In this document: piece after piece, positions 53,077 through 64,000 of the stretch
Layout of the letters: every line of letters begins with the position of its first letter
Numbering within the stretch: the stretch's first letter is position 1
Origin: Tritrichomonas musculus
Lineage: Eukaryota; Parabasalia; Tritrichomonadida; Tritrichomonadidae
NCBI GenBank assembly: GCA_039105265.1
Contig: JAPFFF010000045.1
Coordinates: 310,001 to 374,000 of the forward strand
Direction: 5' to 3'
DNA length: 64,000 nt
The notes under the pieces: generated by a model
The model's input: the letters and a program-made list of their open reading frames with translations, nothing else
What the model was told of the DNA's origin: nothing
The model's database searches: none
Position numbers and translations under genes: made by a program

Positions 53077-56000
53077 GATTCATGAACTTCATAATTGTTG
53101 GCTCTTAATCCTTTTATAAATGGTGCGCATGCTTCATTCGTTAATACAATCATTTTATTATGAAATCCAGTTAAAGCATTTTTGTTAATCGTTATTTTTG
53201 ACATAATGTTATGATTCATTTGAAGATTAATATTTTTACCTGATTTAACACATTGATTATTCAATATATCCTTATAATCTGATGAAACAATATGATTTGT
53301 CTTTAATGAAACACCTTTAAGTTTTAAAGATTTAGACACACCGTCGTTATTCCATATTGTATAACATTTTGGACATAAAGCTACTTGATTATCACCATAT
53401 TTTTCAACACAACAACCCAAAATTTTCTTTTCATCATAAACTGTATTAATTGATGGATCAGGCATAAATTTATAAATGTTTTCATTATAAAATTGTTGAT
53501 CTTTAATGATGTATTTAAATACTTGATCGTTTGAGTCATTCATGTCTCCAGCAACAGCGAAATAACAACTGTCAGTATCACCCGAAGTAAAATGAAATTT
53601 ATTAAGATCTAAACACTTAAACATGAAGTCATAAATGAATGTTAAGTACCAAAATTTTGCATTATCAAGAGTGAAAAACGCTGTTTGAATGCATGTTTTA
53701 CAACCAAAAGTTTTAGGATTTGATTGAATAAGAAATGTATCATCAGTAATTTTAGTTCCGTTAATATAAGTATCTGATGCAATTGATTGATAAGCTTTAT
53801 CCGAATCACAAATTTTAACTTTACTAAACTTTTCTGAATTCATACCATCATACCCATATGAACCATTCATTGATATTTTATAAAACTTTTCATTACAGGA
53901 TACTTTACCAGCGATAATATCTTGACGTTTACGCATAAATTCATTAACAAATGGATTAAATGCATTATTTGCTTCATATAATGATAAATTTATGATATCA
54001 ATAACTTTTAATCCATGATCAATGAGGAACCATAAGTAATAACAACCAAACGATTTAAACTCACCCATAGTATCAATTGCCATCGTTAATTTAGTATCAG
54101 TTTTATCAATTGGGCTAATATGGTTTTTCTTACCGTAATTATACATGTATGAACCAATAACATCTTCAGTATTTTTAATATCAAAATTACGAAATACTGG
54201 AGGAAAATTGATAAGATCATTGATTTTATCAATGGGACATTCAAGTTTAACTTTAGCTCTGAATATTAATGATGGGTTAGCGTCATATCTATGTTTAGAA
54301 TAAATTATATTCATACATTTTTTATAAATTTCATCATTTCTGTTACCTGATTCATCATAACATTCAAAACGAGTGATTAATGAACCGGGCATGTACATAA
54401 TACCACCATGATAAGGATTGAATGGGTGATAATTTGATGAAAATGATGAAGGATAAAGTGAGTTGAAATCGACACCTACAACATGTGAAACAATGTGTGG
54501 GGTATCATATGAAATAACTTTATTGTTTTCATATTTGAATTTATTAATGTGAGTAACACCACGTATATTTTGACGATGCATAACCATTGATAAACCGCCA
54601 GTGATACCTTCACGTAAATCATAATATTCAGATTCGTTGGAAATAGTCGTTGGTAATTTATGAAGACGACAATATTTATTTAATTGAATTCTTAAACGTG
54701 TTACTTTATCATCAGCACGATTTCTTAATTTATTGCATGAAGCACAAGCTAACAAACAATTACTTAATTCGTGTCCAATATCATTATTAATTCTGTCAAG
54801 TGTGGGTTTATTCCCGTTAGTGAAATGTTCACCACATAAATGACATTTTCCAGTTATGGGGTCATTGTAAAGTTTAAGGAAAGCGTCAAAATCATCTTCA
54901 GAAACTACTTTATTTAAATCACGTTGTGGTGCTTTTGGATTTAATTTATTAAAACGTTCATCCTGATAATAATAAGAATCACATTTATAACTCCACCATT
55001 TAAGAGTAGGAATGAAAGTGTTTGATTCGTTAGTTATGTCATAATCTAGTGAAGGATCAAAATCTTTATAAGCTAATGAGTATTTAATACAAACCGAATT
55101 TTTAGATAATGAAAGATTAGATATTAAATCAACGTTATATTCAGCGTTTAAGTTGATGAGATTATCAATTGGTTTAATCATCATTTCAACGTCATTATCA
55201 TTATATGAAAGTAAATAATCCCAACGTGTATTAAAACGTTTTGAATCTTCAAGATATAAGTTATATTCTTCTTCAGTAATGAGGAAACGTTGACCAAGAT
55301 ATGAATAAAAAGCTTTATATTCAAATGGTTGAGTTTGTGAAAGTACAGTATTAAAGTTTTCAGTATTGACTGCTTCATATGGAAAAACTCCTTTTGAAGT
55401 ATTAGATTCTCCACCAAAATCAACACCAAATTGTTTTAATGTACCACCAGCAATGAATGCTTGAGCATCAATAAATCTTAACCTAATGGGACCAGAAATG
55501 AGAATGAATTGTTTAAGAGCAGTAGATGAACCAATTAATGAGTTATTATCGATTGACCACGATGAATTTTTACCTTTATGATTAAAATATTGCTTAAATA
55601 AATTTGAATCGAAACGTGATGAATTAAAACCAAATACAGTAACTGTTTGAATATCATGAACAATATTTTTAGAATCTTCAACATCAAGCATTTGCTTATA
55701 AAAGTTAATTTTATCATTAATTATTAAATGTGCTTGATTAAACATATATTCAATCCAATGAATAATAAAATCTTTATCACGAGCATCAAAATGTTTCGTT
55801 AAAGTACCTGCAGAATATTTGATACAACAACTGACAGATAAAGGAATTAAACGTGAATTAATCGTTGTTGATTTAGTTAATGTTTCATTAATAACTTGTT
55901 CCATTGTTTCAAAATCATAAGTTATATAATATTGTTGTGGTTTGAATTGAAGATTATGAGCAAGGCAATATTCATAAACAGGATTTGAAAGTATATGAGG

Positions 56001-57626
56001 ACAATATGGCAAAGATTGTTTCTCAGCAACAAAGTTTTTCTTAAATTTACCATCACATTTATTAACGTGTTTTTCAAATCGTTTGTAATTGTTAATACCT
56101 CTTACAATATATGATTTGCATTTAGGACAAACTAATAAACCAGTTAATTTTTCAGCATCTTTGATGTACATTATATGAAGTACTTGACCTTTTGAATAAA
56201 GAAGTGCACTAAATGTTTTATATGATTTATCAAAAAACCATTGTTCACTAATGTCATATAAACCGGTATCGAAATATTCATAAATGTTAACGTTTATTTT
56301 ATGCATTTTTGCCGAATCTTTCATTTCATTCATTGTTGTACCATCATAACGATTAATAAATTTAAGTGCTTCATTAGTGATATTAGTTTTATATGTAAAT
56401 CCATGCTCTTCACAAAGGATACGTCGAGCTGTACATGTTCGATGGTTTAATTTACGTTTAATTAAGTCAGGATATAAGCAAATAGCTAAAAATCGATACC
56501 AACATAATTTATCATCTTCGTTATCAGTAATTATTAATCTAGATTTAATTAATTCTTCGGGTAATTGAAGTTTACCAGTAACTTTAACTAAACGATGAAC
56601 AGTAAATGCAATTGATGAAACAAAGGTAAGTTTCACGGATGATTCAGAAACTTCATAATTATGTAAAACAGATTCAATATAATATTTAATTTTATCTAAG
56701 TCAGCATTCATTTGTACCGTAATTGGAATATTTGAAGAATATTTATAATTGGTTGCATTTATTACACGTTTTTCATAATCATAACGGATAATTTCATCAT
56801 GTTGTTTAATAGGTGATTCAAAAATTCCGGATAATTCAAAAGTTAATTTAAAAGGTTTACGTTCTGCTTTAAATACAACGTTTTCAAGATAATTAAATAT
56901 ATCATCAATGTTAGAAAATGAATTTAAATAATAAACAACTATAGGATCTTTGTTTTTATTTTTGATAACAACATCGTGATCTTTTAATGATTTACGGTGT
57001 TGAATAAGTAAATTTAAAGCTTGGTCGTAATCATGAGGAATATTAACAATTAAATAATCATAATCTTTACTTTGGAATTCATGACCGAAGTTTTCGAAAA
57101 AGTTAATGAGTTCTTCATTTTGAGCTTCAAATAATTTCTGAGCGTATGGCTTTAATTGTTTCATTTCTGTTGGTGGCAATGGTTTTAATAATGGTTTATT
57201 ATTTAAAAGTTCATTAAGCATATTCTTATATTTTAATTTATGTGTAATAATTGATTTTTCCTTGTTAATTTGAGAATTAAATTTATCATGAGTTTTTCGT
57301 TTATTATATTCATCGATGGGATCATTGATTTTATATTTATGTAAATTTTTATAAAAGTATTCATCTGAATCAATATATTTACGTGGAGGATGTGGTTTTT
57401 GAAGTTTTAAACCTTTAGTGAACCAAAACATCAAATTAAAATCGTTATCACCGTTATAATCATATTTTATAAATAATTCTTCAGCGATATCATCTATTAA
57501 AGCATTACGTGTTTCTTCAACGTCATTATCAAAAGCATTTAACCAATCAGTAACTGTGTTATTATCATTATGTAGTAAATTTTCAAGTTCTACTAATTTA
57601 TTAATTGGAGTAATTTCTAATTCCAT
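53073..57626 (-). CDS. Protein-primed-type family B DNA polymerase of A with HNH module
   Basis: 1,517 residues from the ATG at 57626 (CCAAATG). It has DDKLCWYRFLAICL, CPKCKSYIVRG...HVNKC zinc knuckle, exonuclease motifs YITYDFETMEQ (about 570) and FGFNSSRFDSNLF, the HNH-type module CHLCGEHF...LDRINNDIGHELSNC...CASC (about 925-970), and polymerase motifs VDFNSLYPSSF (about 1057), KISMNGSYGYDGMN (about 1245) and GDTDSCYFA (about 1352). Close homologue of the C polymerase over nearly its full length, but without the N-terminal module and the duplicated 43-residue unit. It lies next to the right terminal repeat. Confidence 0.93.
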   Translation of the reverse strand: MELEITPINKLVELENLLHNDNNTVTDWLNAFDNDVEETRNALIDDIAEELFIKYDYNGDNDFNLMFWFTKGLKLQKPHPPRKYIDSDEYFYKNLHKYKINDPIDEYNKRKTHDKFNSQINKEKSIITHKLKYKNMLNELLNNKPLLKPLPPTEMKQLKPYAQKLFEAQNEELINFFENFGHEFQSKDYDYLIVNIPHDYDQALNLLIQHRKSLKDHDVVIKNKNKDPIVVYYLNSFSNIDDIFNYLENVVFKAERKPFKLTFELSGIFESPIKQHDEIIRYDYEKRVINATNYKYSSNIPITVQMNADLDKIKYYIESVLHNYEVSESSVKLTFVSSIAFTVHRLVKVTGKLQLPEELIKSRLIITDNEDDKLCWYRFLAICLYPDLIKRKLNHRTCTARRILCEEHGFTYKTNITNEALKFINRYDGTTMNEMKDSAKMHKINVNIYEYFDTGLYDISEQWFFDKSYKTFSALLYSKGQVLHIMYIKDAEKLTGLLVCPKCKSYIVRGINNYKRFEKHVNKCDGKFKKNFVAEKQSLPYCPHILSNPVYEYCLAHNLQFKPQQYYITYDFETMEQVINETLTKSTTINSRLIPLSVSCCIKYSAGTLTKHFDARDKDFIIHWIEYMFNQAHLIINDKINFYKQMLDVEDSKNIVHDIQTVTVFGFNSSRFDSNLFKQYFNHKGKNSSWSIDNNSLIGSSTALKQFILISGPIRLRFIDAQAFIAGGTLKQFGVDFGGESNTSKGVFPYEAVNTENFNTVLSQTQPFEYKAFYSYLGQRFLITEEEYNLYLEDSKRFNTRWDYLLSYNDNDVEMMIKPIDNLINLNAEYNVDLISNLSLSKNSVCIKYSLAYKDFDPSLDYDITNESNTFIPTLKWWSYKCDSYYYQDERFNKLNPKAPQRDLNKVVSEDDFDAFLKLYNDPITGKCHLCGEHFTNGNKPTLDRINNDIGHELSNCLLACASCNKLRNRADDKVTRLRIQLNKYCRLHKLPTTISNESEYYDLREGITGGLSMVMHRQNIRGVTHINKFKYENNKVISYDTPHIVSHVVGVDFNSLYPSSFSSNYHPFNPYHGGIMYMPGSLITRFECYDESGNRNDEIYKKCMNIIYSKHRYDANPSLIFRAKVKLECPIDKINDLINFPPVFRNFDIKNTEDVIGSYMYNYGKKNHISPIDKTDTKLTMAIDTMGEFKSFGCYYLWFLIDHGLKVIDIINLSLYEANNAFNPFVNEFMRKRQDIIAGKVSCNEKFYKISMNGSYGYDGMNSEKFSKVKICDSDKAYQSIASDTYINGTKITDDTFLIQSNPKTFGCKTCIQTAFFTLDNAKFWYLTFIYDFMFKCLDLNKFHFTSGDTDSCYFAVAGDMNDSNDQVFKYIIKDQQFYNENIYKFMPDPSINTVYDEKKILGCCVEKYGDNQVALCPKCYTIWNNDGVSKSLKLKGVSLKTNHIVSSDYKDILNNQCVKSGKNINLQMNHNIMSKITINKNALTGFHNKMIVLTNEACAPFIKGLRANNYEVHES

Positions 57627-57664
57627 TTGGTACAAAATAAAAATTTAAAAAATTAAAAAATAAT

Positions 57665-58281
57665 TAGGTTTATTTTATTTATGACATTTGATATAAAAAT
57701 ATTTAATTTTTGGAGAACGTTTATTTAAAAATAATATTTGGAATCTGCGGACGGTTATTTAAAAAAATTTTGGAGAACGTTTATTTAAAAAAAATTTTGG
57801 AGAACGTTTATTTAAAAAAATTTCTTGACTTTAATTTTCTGAAGGTATTGAATTATAAAATTTTTATAAAAATGTGGAATCTGCGGACGGTTAGATGATA
57901 TTTGAATGATCCGCAGCGGTTAGCAGAGTATTTTTTCATGAAAATATACGTTATTTTTTAAAATATGTGGAATCTGCGGACGGTTATTAATTTATTCGTT
58001 ATTTGGAATCTGCGGACGGTTATTAATTTATTCGTTATTTGGAATCTGCGGACGGTTAAAACTAAATCAATTAATTTTTTCACATTTACGTTATAAATTT
58101 ATGAAAAATTAACAAAAGTCATTTTTGTCGGTTGATGAAATACGTGAAGAATTAATGACATTCAATTATGAAATAATTTATTAATAATTTATGTTTTCAT
58201 GAATTTTTAAACTGGCGTTGAGTTATGTTTCATTTTTGAACACCTCTATTTTGTACCCAGTCTTATCTCATATACACTACT
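57665..58281 (-). repeat. Right terminal inverted repeat of element A
   Basis: Inverted match to 4730-5339. Five copies of GGAATCTGCGGACGG (57740, 57876, 57969, 58005, 58041); the last three form a 36-bp tandem. AACGTTTATTT-type repeats with TGGAGAACG lie on the inner side. No gene. Confidence 0.88.
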
Positions 58282-58960
58282 AAAGTATTTAAAATAATCG
58301 TTAAATATTTTAATTGTAAAGTCTTATAGAAATAATTGTGGGGTTTGAAAGAAGTTAGCTTCACTGAAAATATAAGCAAATATCTATGTAAATAATGTAA
58401 TTTTAAAATAAACTCATCAAATAAGTCTACTTGAATGATTTTACAGGCTAATGTATCAATTTCTCCATTTTTACTTTTTTCCAAAAAATATCTTTTTCAT
58501 GATAAATAGCATTTTCAATATCTATTTTATTTTTTAACATTGCGTTTATTTCAGGATAAAAATAAAGAATATTATTATTATTCATAAACTTAGGATCAAA
58601 GAAAATTTATATAATTTGAAGATCAAGAATCACAATTTAATTCATTGAATAAAAATGAATGGCTTATTCTTCTTAAATATGTGAAATCTTTAGATATTTG
58701 ACCAAAATTTTATGATTTGATCTCAAAAGAATTATATTATTTTTCCCAAAAATCATGATTTCGATGGAAATACTTTGAATTTGAAATAATAATGCTTAAA
58801 TTCTCTTTTAAATCATCAGTTTTTTCTGATTTTTTATAATCGTCGAAAAATTGAATCAAATTTTGATAGCTTTCTTCCATATCATTCTGATTTTCAATGA
58901 AACATATAAGAGAAGGTTCAATTAGCTGGTGACATTATATATATTATAAGTCCGTAAGAT
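58282..58960 (-). pseudogene. Remnant of the N-terminal domain of an ankyrin-family gene
   Basis: Minus-strand fragments in changing frames: ISNSKYFHRNHDFWEK, then LRRISHSFLFN, then a longer run (ILYFYPEINAMLKNKIDIEN, KNGEIDTLACKIIQVDLFDE, FILKLHYLHRYLLIF). The order HHRNxDFFxK, FYPEIxxxL, GExDxxxCxxIRxDxxxEFI is what I recall of the N-terminal region that precedes ankyrin repeats in Trichomonas proteins. Several stops and shifts show it is a pseudogene. Element A lies at its downstream end, so it may have truncated the gene. Confidence 0.5.
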
Positions 58961-59022
58961 TTGTCTCCATTTATTTTTTTTTTATAGTTTGGTAAATAGA
59001 TTGGAAAACAATGACAAACTTG

Positions 59023-59600
59023 AATGATCTTTAATAAAAAAATGGCTGGATGAAAAGACATTCCAACATTAAATAAATATTTATGTTATTTTTAAAATAT
59101 TTAATATTTATTTGTTTACTATAAAAAAGGAAAAAAATAATAAGATATAATCAATTATAAAAGCATTTTTTTTTTCCATTTTCTTCAGAAATATTGAATT
59201 ATTTATAATCAAAATACTTAAATGAGCTCTAATAAAAAAATGGCTGGATGAAAAGACATTCCAACATTAAATAAATATTTATGTTATTTTACAAATATTT
59301 AATATTTATTTGTTTACTATAAAAAAGGAAAAAAATAATAAGATATAATCGATTATATGACTATCGTTTTTTCCATCTTCTTCAGAAATATTGAATTATT
59401 AAAAAACAAAATACTTAAATGATCTTTAATATAAAAATTACTGGATAAAAATACATTCCAACATTAAATAAATATTTATGTTATTTTAAAAATATTTAAT
59501 ATTTATTTGTATACTATAAAAAATGGGGAAAATAATAAGATAAGTAAATAGTATTACCTTTTCTCAATTTTTTCAAATTCAATGAAAATAATTAAAAAGA
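59023..59600. repeat. Three tandem copies of a 197-bp AT-rich unit
   Basis: Units start at 59023, 59221 and 59418 (AATGATCTTTAATA-type starts followed by TGGCTGGATGAAAAGACATT and CCAACATTAAATAAATATTT). The first two are very similar, the third more diverged and its end unclear. Non-coding; 58961-59022 and 59601-59764 hold nothing else I can identify. Confidence 0.75.
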
Positions 59601-59772
59601 GAAATAGACTAAAATTTTAATTACTTATCATTTTATATTGTATTATATGACCATTTAAATGGAAAATAACTAATTTTCTAAAAAAAAATTTTTGTCCATA
59701 AATAACGTGTTTTGATCGTCTACCCACACATATCAAAATACTTATATCATATTTCCGAAGTTATCATATGAC

Positions 59773-59903
59773 CTAGGCTTTTGTGTCCGAAATTTTTTTT
59801 CTCAAAAAGTTTCGAAAAATGTCCGAAAAGTATCCAAATTGGATATTTTTGGATACTTTTTTTAACTTTTTGAATATAAAAAATTTCGGACACAAAAGCC
59901 TAG
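59773..59903. mobile_element. 131-bp hAT-like miniature inverted-repeat transposon
   Basis: Inverted ends CTAGGCTTTTGTGTCCGAAA (59773 on) and its complement ending at 59903 match over about 26 bases. Both sides carry the identical 8-bp direct repeat CATATGAC (59765-59772 and 59904-59911), the target duplication length of hAT transposons. The middle holds another small inverted pair (GTATCCAAA / TTTGGATAC). No coding capacity. The right target copy contains the ATG of the kinase gene. Confidence 0.85.
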
Positions 59904-59906
59904 CAT

Positions 59907-62900
59907 ATGACTAGCTTATTTCTGGAGTCAAAAAACTTGATTAGAAGCTCAAATCATAAATTAAAGCAAATTATTGATAACCTTGATATCTTTTTTGTTT
60001 CTAAAGATTTCGATTTCCTCAAAAATAAAGGAATTTCTGAAAAATTCAAGGAATCTCCAGTAATAGTTATTGATAGTTATGAAGTATCAGCTTTCCAATC
60101 CAAAGATCATCATTTTTTCATTCTTTTTGAAAATACATTATTAATTATTGATCAAACTAATCTTTCATCTCTTCAAAACCTTTTTTCGACGGAAGTTACA
60201 GCAAATATTTACTTTTTGTCTAATGATAAAAACATTTTTGATCAGAAATTAAATATTCAATATTCCGAAAATACATGCGATTTTATTTTAAAAGAAGAAA
60301 TTGATAATTTTGCAAGTTCATTTATTATTAGATCAAAAACCAAACAAATGAACCAAATATCAACGAAAATTTTATATTGTATATCATATTTGATTATTAA
60401 AAGTAACAAAAAATTAAGCACCGATAGGCTATTAAAATATAACAACAATTTATCATCATGTTCAAAAATTACTGCAGATGATTACATTGAGCTGCTGACG
60501 ATTAATTCGACAATGAGCTCAGTTATCACTTTGATATATCATATTGAAAAAGAAGAAGTTTTTGTAGTGAAAAAAATGTCAAATTCTGAGTCAGAAACTT
60601 CCAAATTAAAACAAAGAGAAACAGACAATTATTTAAAATTGAATCATCCATTATTACCCACTTTTATCGGTTTAATTGAAAATTTAAATTACATTATTAT
60701 TGAATTCATTAAAGGCCAAACTTTAATGAATATAAAGAGCATTCAAATTGATGATGATGACAAAATCACGATAATTTTTGAATTAATGTTAATTATTCAA
60801 TTTATTCATTCGAATCATTTCATTTATAGAGATTTAAAGCCAAACAACATCATAATTGATGAAAATAAACATGCCGTTCTTATTGATTTTGATAGAATGA
60901 TTAATTCTGATCATTTAAATGAAGTAAAATCTTTTACAGCAGATTTTTCAAATGATTTTCATGCGCCCGAGCTTAATTCTGGCAAAATTTCTTGTAAATG
61001 TGACATTTATTCAATTGGAAAAATCATGAGTTATATAATTAATGAATCTGGCTTTTCAGGAGATAAATCTAACATAGAAAAAATGATCAATGAATGCACT
61101 GAAGATGATCCTGAGAAAAGAATATCTCTATCTGAATTAATGCTTGATTTCTACATAAATTATTGTTCACAAATTCATATAGAAAAATTGCTAGAATTGT
61201 ATGAAAAGTATTTCATAACATTAATGAATACTAAGCCTCTTAAAATAATAAAAAATATTGAAATTGACAGCAATATTGGTAACGTTCTATTCCAAGTTGG
61301 CACTTTATGTTTTGATGAGCTTGATTCACTAGAAGATGTATCCGGACCACTTCATTATTTATCATTGGCATCTGATCAAAACAATGCATTTGCTCAATTT
61401 TTCCTAAGTAAAATATTCATGATGGATATGTTTTTTGATATCTCTAAAGCCCTTCATTATCTTACTCTTGCTGCAGGCAACAACATTCCAGACGCTCAAT
61501 ATATTCTTGGTGATATTTTATTCAAAGGGAAATTTATTCAAAGAGACATTAATAAAGCTGTTCATTACCTTACTCTTGCTGCTAACCAAAATAATCCAGA
61601 TGCTCAATTTAAGCTTGGTTATATTTTTTACACAGGCAAATTTTTTCAGAGAGATGCTAATAAAGCAATTCATTATTTTTCTCTTGCTGCTGACCAAAAC
61701 CATGTTTTATCACAATTTTGGCTTGGCACAGTTTATCTTGCAGGTGAATTTGTTGCATGTAATGTAAATAAAGCAATTTAATGTTTTAAACTTGCATCAG
61801 AACAAAATTTACCAGATGCCAATTTTATATTAGGCAGCATTTATTGTGAAGGTAAATTTTTTCCACCTGACATTAATAAAGGCATTTATTATCTGGAACT
61901 TGCTGCAAAACAAAATTATTTACAAGCACAAAATAAACTTGGATTTATTTATTGTAATGAAGAATATCCTTGTTTTAATATCAACAAAGCTATTTTTTAT
62001 TTAGAACAAGCTGCAAGAAAAATTCCAGTAGCTCAATATAATCTTGGTGTAATTCTTTATCAAGGAAGACATGTTTTACGTGATACGGGAAAAGGCATTC
62101 ATTATTTGTCACTTGCTGCTTCCAATTTTTATACTCCTGCATTATACTTACTTGGTGAAATTTATAATACTGGTGAATACGTTTCACGAGATATTGAAAA
62201 AGCTATTTATTATTTACAATTGGCTGCACTTCAAAATAATCCTAATGCTCAATTTTCTCTTGGCATGATTTATTATTATGATGAAAATATTCCACCTGAT
62301 ATTGAAAAAGCACTTCTTTATTTCACAATGGCAGCTGATAATCAACATGAAGTGGCCCAATTAGAGCTTGGTATCATTTACCTTGAAGGTAAAAATGTTC
62401 CACAAGATATAAAGAAAGGTCTTAATTATTTAAAGCTTTCTTCTGATAAAAATAATCCATTGGCACAATGCATTCTTGGACTATATTACTCTAAAAACCA
62501 TGATATAAATGAAGCTATTAAATTTTATACTCTTGCAACAAACAACAATTTTCCAGTGGCTCAAATTAATCTGGCTGAATTGTATTTTTTCAGTCCATAT
62601 ATTGCAAAAGATTATAGAAAAGCAATTTTTTATTACAAATTAGCTGCAGAGCATAATATTTATTATGCACAAAACATCCTCGGTCTATGTTATTATTATG
62701 GATATCATGTTCAACAAGATGCTCAAAAAGGTCTTTATTATATATCACTTGCTGTTGATCAAAAGTTTTCAGAAGCACAGTTTAACTTAGGAATTGTTTA
62801 TCTTAATGGACAATACATCAATAAAGATATTAAAAAAGCTATTCATTATTTCACACTTGCAGCGAATCAGAATTTTTTAGAAGCACAAAATATTCTTGGA

Positions 62901-63752
62901 ACTATCTTCTTTGATGGAATTTATGTTCCACGAAACATTGATGAATCCATTCGTTGGTATAAACTTGCATCAAGTCAAAATCATTCAGAAGCTCAATTTA
63001 ATATTGGATTAATTTATTATAAAGGTTTATTTGTTAAAAGAAATATAAAAGAAGGAATATATTATCTAATTTTGTCATCAAATAACGAGAATAGAAATGC
63101 CAATTATTTTTTGGCGTGTTTATATCATCAAGGAAAAGACATTGAACAAAATGTAAATAAAGCAATTAATTTATATAAAAAGCTCACAACATTGAAAAAT
63201 CAATATGCAAGAAATAATCTTGGTGTCATTTATAAAAATGGTCTTTGTGAACAAAAGAAAAATGTTGCATTTGCAATTGAGCTATTCAAAGAAGCTATTA
63301 AAGATAGTAAGGATCCATTGTCAATGCTGAATTTTGCTATAGCTTACTTTTATGAAAAAGAAATAAAAGTTAATGATGGTGAAATAATTGACTTGTTAAT
63401 TAAATCAGCAATATCTGGCTTGTATCCACCAACAGAATTGTTAAGTGTCATTCTAATTCAGAAATGTAAGAACAACATAACTGAAGTGGACTTAGAACTT
63501 GATAAACATGAACATGTTACAGAGAGTTTAAGAAGTAGTTTGCATCATTTAATTAAATATATAAATGCAAATTCTTGCATTAACGATATCATTCAATTTT
63601 ATAAAAATATTGACTTTTTGTATGATGAAAACAAAAAAGTGGCACAATTATCAAAAAAGAAAATTATTGGTCCAACAGAAAAAGAATTTTCTACGAAAAT
63701 ACCAGATATTAATGCTATCTTTTATGAAGGTTTTGGCATTGAATTAAACTGA
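59907..63752 (+). pseudogene. Protein kinase-Sel1 repeat gene split by one in-frame stop
   Basis: One reading frame of 1,281 codons interrupted by a single TAA at 61779-61781, within the Sel1 region; the frame is the same on both sides and the repeats continue across it. Residues 1-200: unknown helical region common in trichomonad kinases. Kinase domain about 205-420: FVVKKM (ATP-site Lys near 222), IYRDLKPNNIIID (catalytic loop 306-318), DFDRM in place of DFG (327), HAPEL (352). Then some 20 Sel1 repeats of 36 residues (KAIHYLTLAANQNNPDAQFKL type). Likely a tyrosine-kinase-like family signalling or scaffold protein. Its ATG lies in the target copy of the miniature transposon, so its original promoter is displaced by 139 bases. 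Nonfunctional, read-through, or a sequencing error. Confidence 0.8.
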
Positions 63753-63897
63753 ATTTTTAAAATTGATATAATTTCATTTGTTTTCTGTAATTTCGACATA
63801 AATTCTATGATTATTCACTGAAGTATTACACATATGTTTATTTTTGAACTAATATATTGATTTTTTATAAAAATACAAGCTTTCAAAAGTAGTATTA

Positions 63898-63931
<34 letters not shown>

Positions 63932-64000
63932 CTCTATTTAATTCATTTGATAATGTGAATATCAGAATACATTGCTTCATAAGGAATAATCAAGATTTCT
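63753..64000. other. Right-edge host intergenic sequence with poly-T run
   Basis: AT-rich, no gene. A run of about 28 T at 63904-63931. Nothing else identifiable before the window ends. Confidence 0.6.

Larger units (their letters stand above)
4730..58281. mobile_element. Element A: outer Polinton/Maverick, hosts elements B and C
   Basis: A Maverick/Polinton fossil. It begins AGTAGTGTATATGAG at 4730 and ends with the reverse complement at 58281; both ends are flanked by AAAGT (4725-4729 and 58282-58286), a 5-bp target duplication. Without B (16,532 bp) and C (17,986 bp) it is about 19 kb, the usual size of the family. Parts: terminal repeats of about 610 bp; 478-aa DxDGDG protein, packaging ATPase, small proteins, major capsid protein, penton-like protein, giant fibre-like protein, pVI-like proteins, rve integrase, protein-primed-type DNA polymerase. 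It is AT-rich like the host. The ATPase gene looks broken (about one break) and one small gene is interrupted by C; the large genes look open. Oldest of the three by nesting. Confidence 0.93.

Noticed and set aside
58263-58484. 73-aa minus-strand frame as a gene
   Set aside because: It runs across the junction into element A and is part of the decayed ankyrin-family N-terminal region.
63904-63931. Poly-T as the tail of a reverse-strand retrogene
   Set aside because: No target duplication or coding body seen next to it; AT-rich hosts have such runs by chance.

Overview
The window looks like parabasalid (trichomonad) nuclear DNA, most like a Tritrichomonas/Trichomonas relative. The flanks are extremely AT-rich and hold decayed members of gene families typical of these protists: an ankyrin-repeat array, Sel1-repeat genes, a papain-like peptidase fragment and a protein kinase-Sel1 gene. 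The species call is inference from gene families and base composition only.

About 84% of the window is one nest of three Polinton/Maverick virus-like elements, treated here as fossils. Element A (4730-58281, 5-bp target duplication AAAGT) is the outer one. It is AT-rich and about 19 kb once its two guests are subtracted. Element B (5340-21871, target duplication CATGT, 1,007-bp terminal inverted repeats that look identical) sits inside the left terminal repeat of A. Element C (32343-50328, terminal repeats of about 315-352 bp containing a CTA microsatellite) sits inside a small gene of A. B and C are far more GC-rich than A and the host, so they probably arrived more recently or from another source.

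All three carry a virion-type gene set: double-jelly-roll major capsid protein, packaging ATPase, retroviral-type (rve) integrase, a small amphipathic pVI-like protein, candidate penton proteins and fibre-like proteins, giant in A and B and short in C. A and C also encode a protein-primed-type family B DNA polymerase of 1,500-1,700 residues with an HNH-type zinc module between the exonuclease and polymerase parts. B has no recognisable polymerase, which raises the possibility that it borrows one. I recognised no adenain-type protease in any of them. Most element genes look open; at least one gene in A and one in C look broken.

Layout. 1-4729: host (ankyrin array, unknown secreted-like fragment, peptidase fragment, Sel1 gene, a palindromic repeat). 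4730-5339: A left terminal repeat. 5340-21871: element B. 21872-32342: A left gene block (478-aa protein, ATPase, small proteins, capsid, giant fibre). 32343-50328: element C. 50329-57664: A right gene block (pVI-like, integrase, polymerase). 57665-58281: A right terminal repeat. 58282-64000: host (ankyrin-family N-terminal remnant, tandem repeats, a 131-bp hAT-like miniature transposon lying at a start codon, and a kinase-Sel1 gene split by one in-frame stop).

Underlying themes: related small protein families recur in two or all three elements; a TATTTTTG-like box followed by AAATG marks many gene starts; and fibre genes evolve by module duplication and tip exchange.
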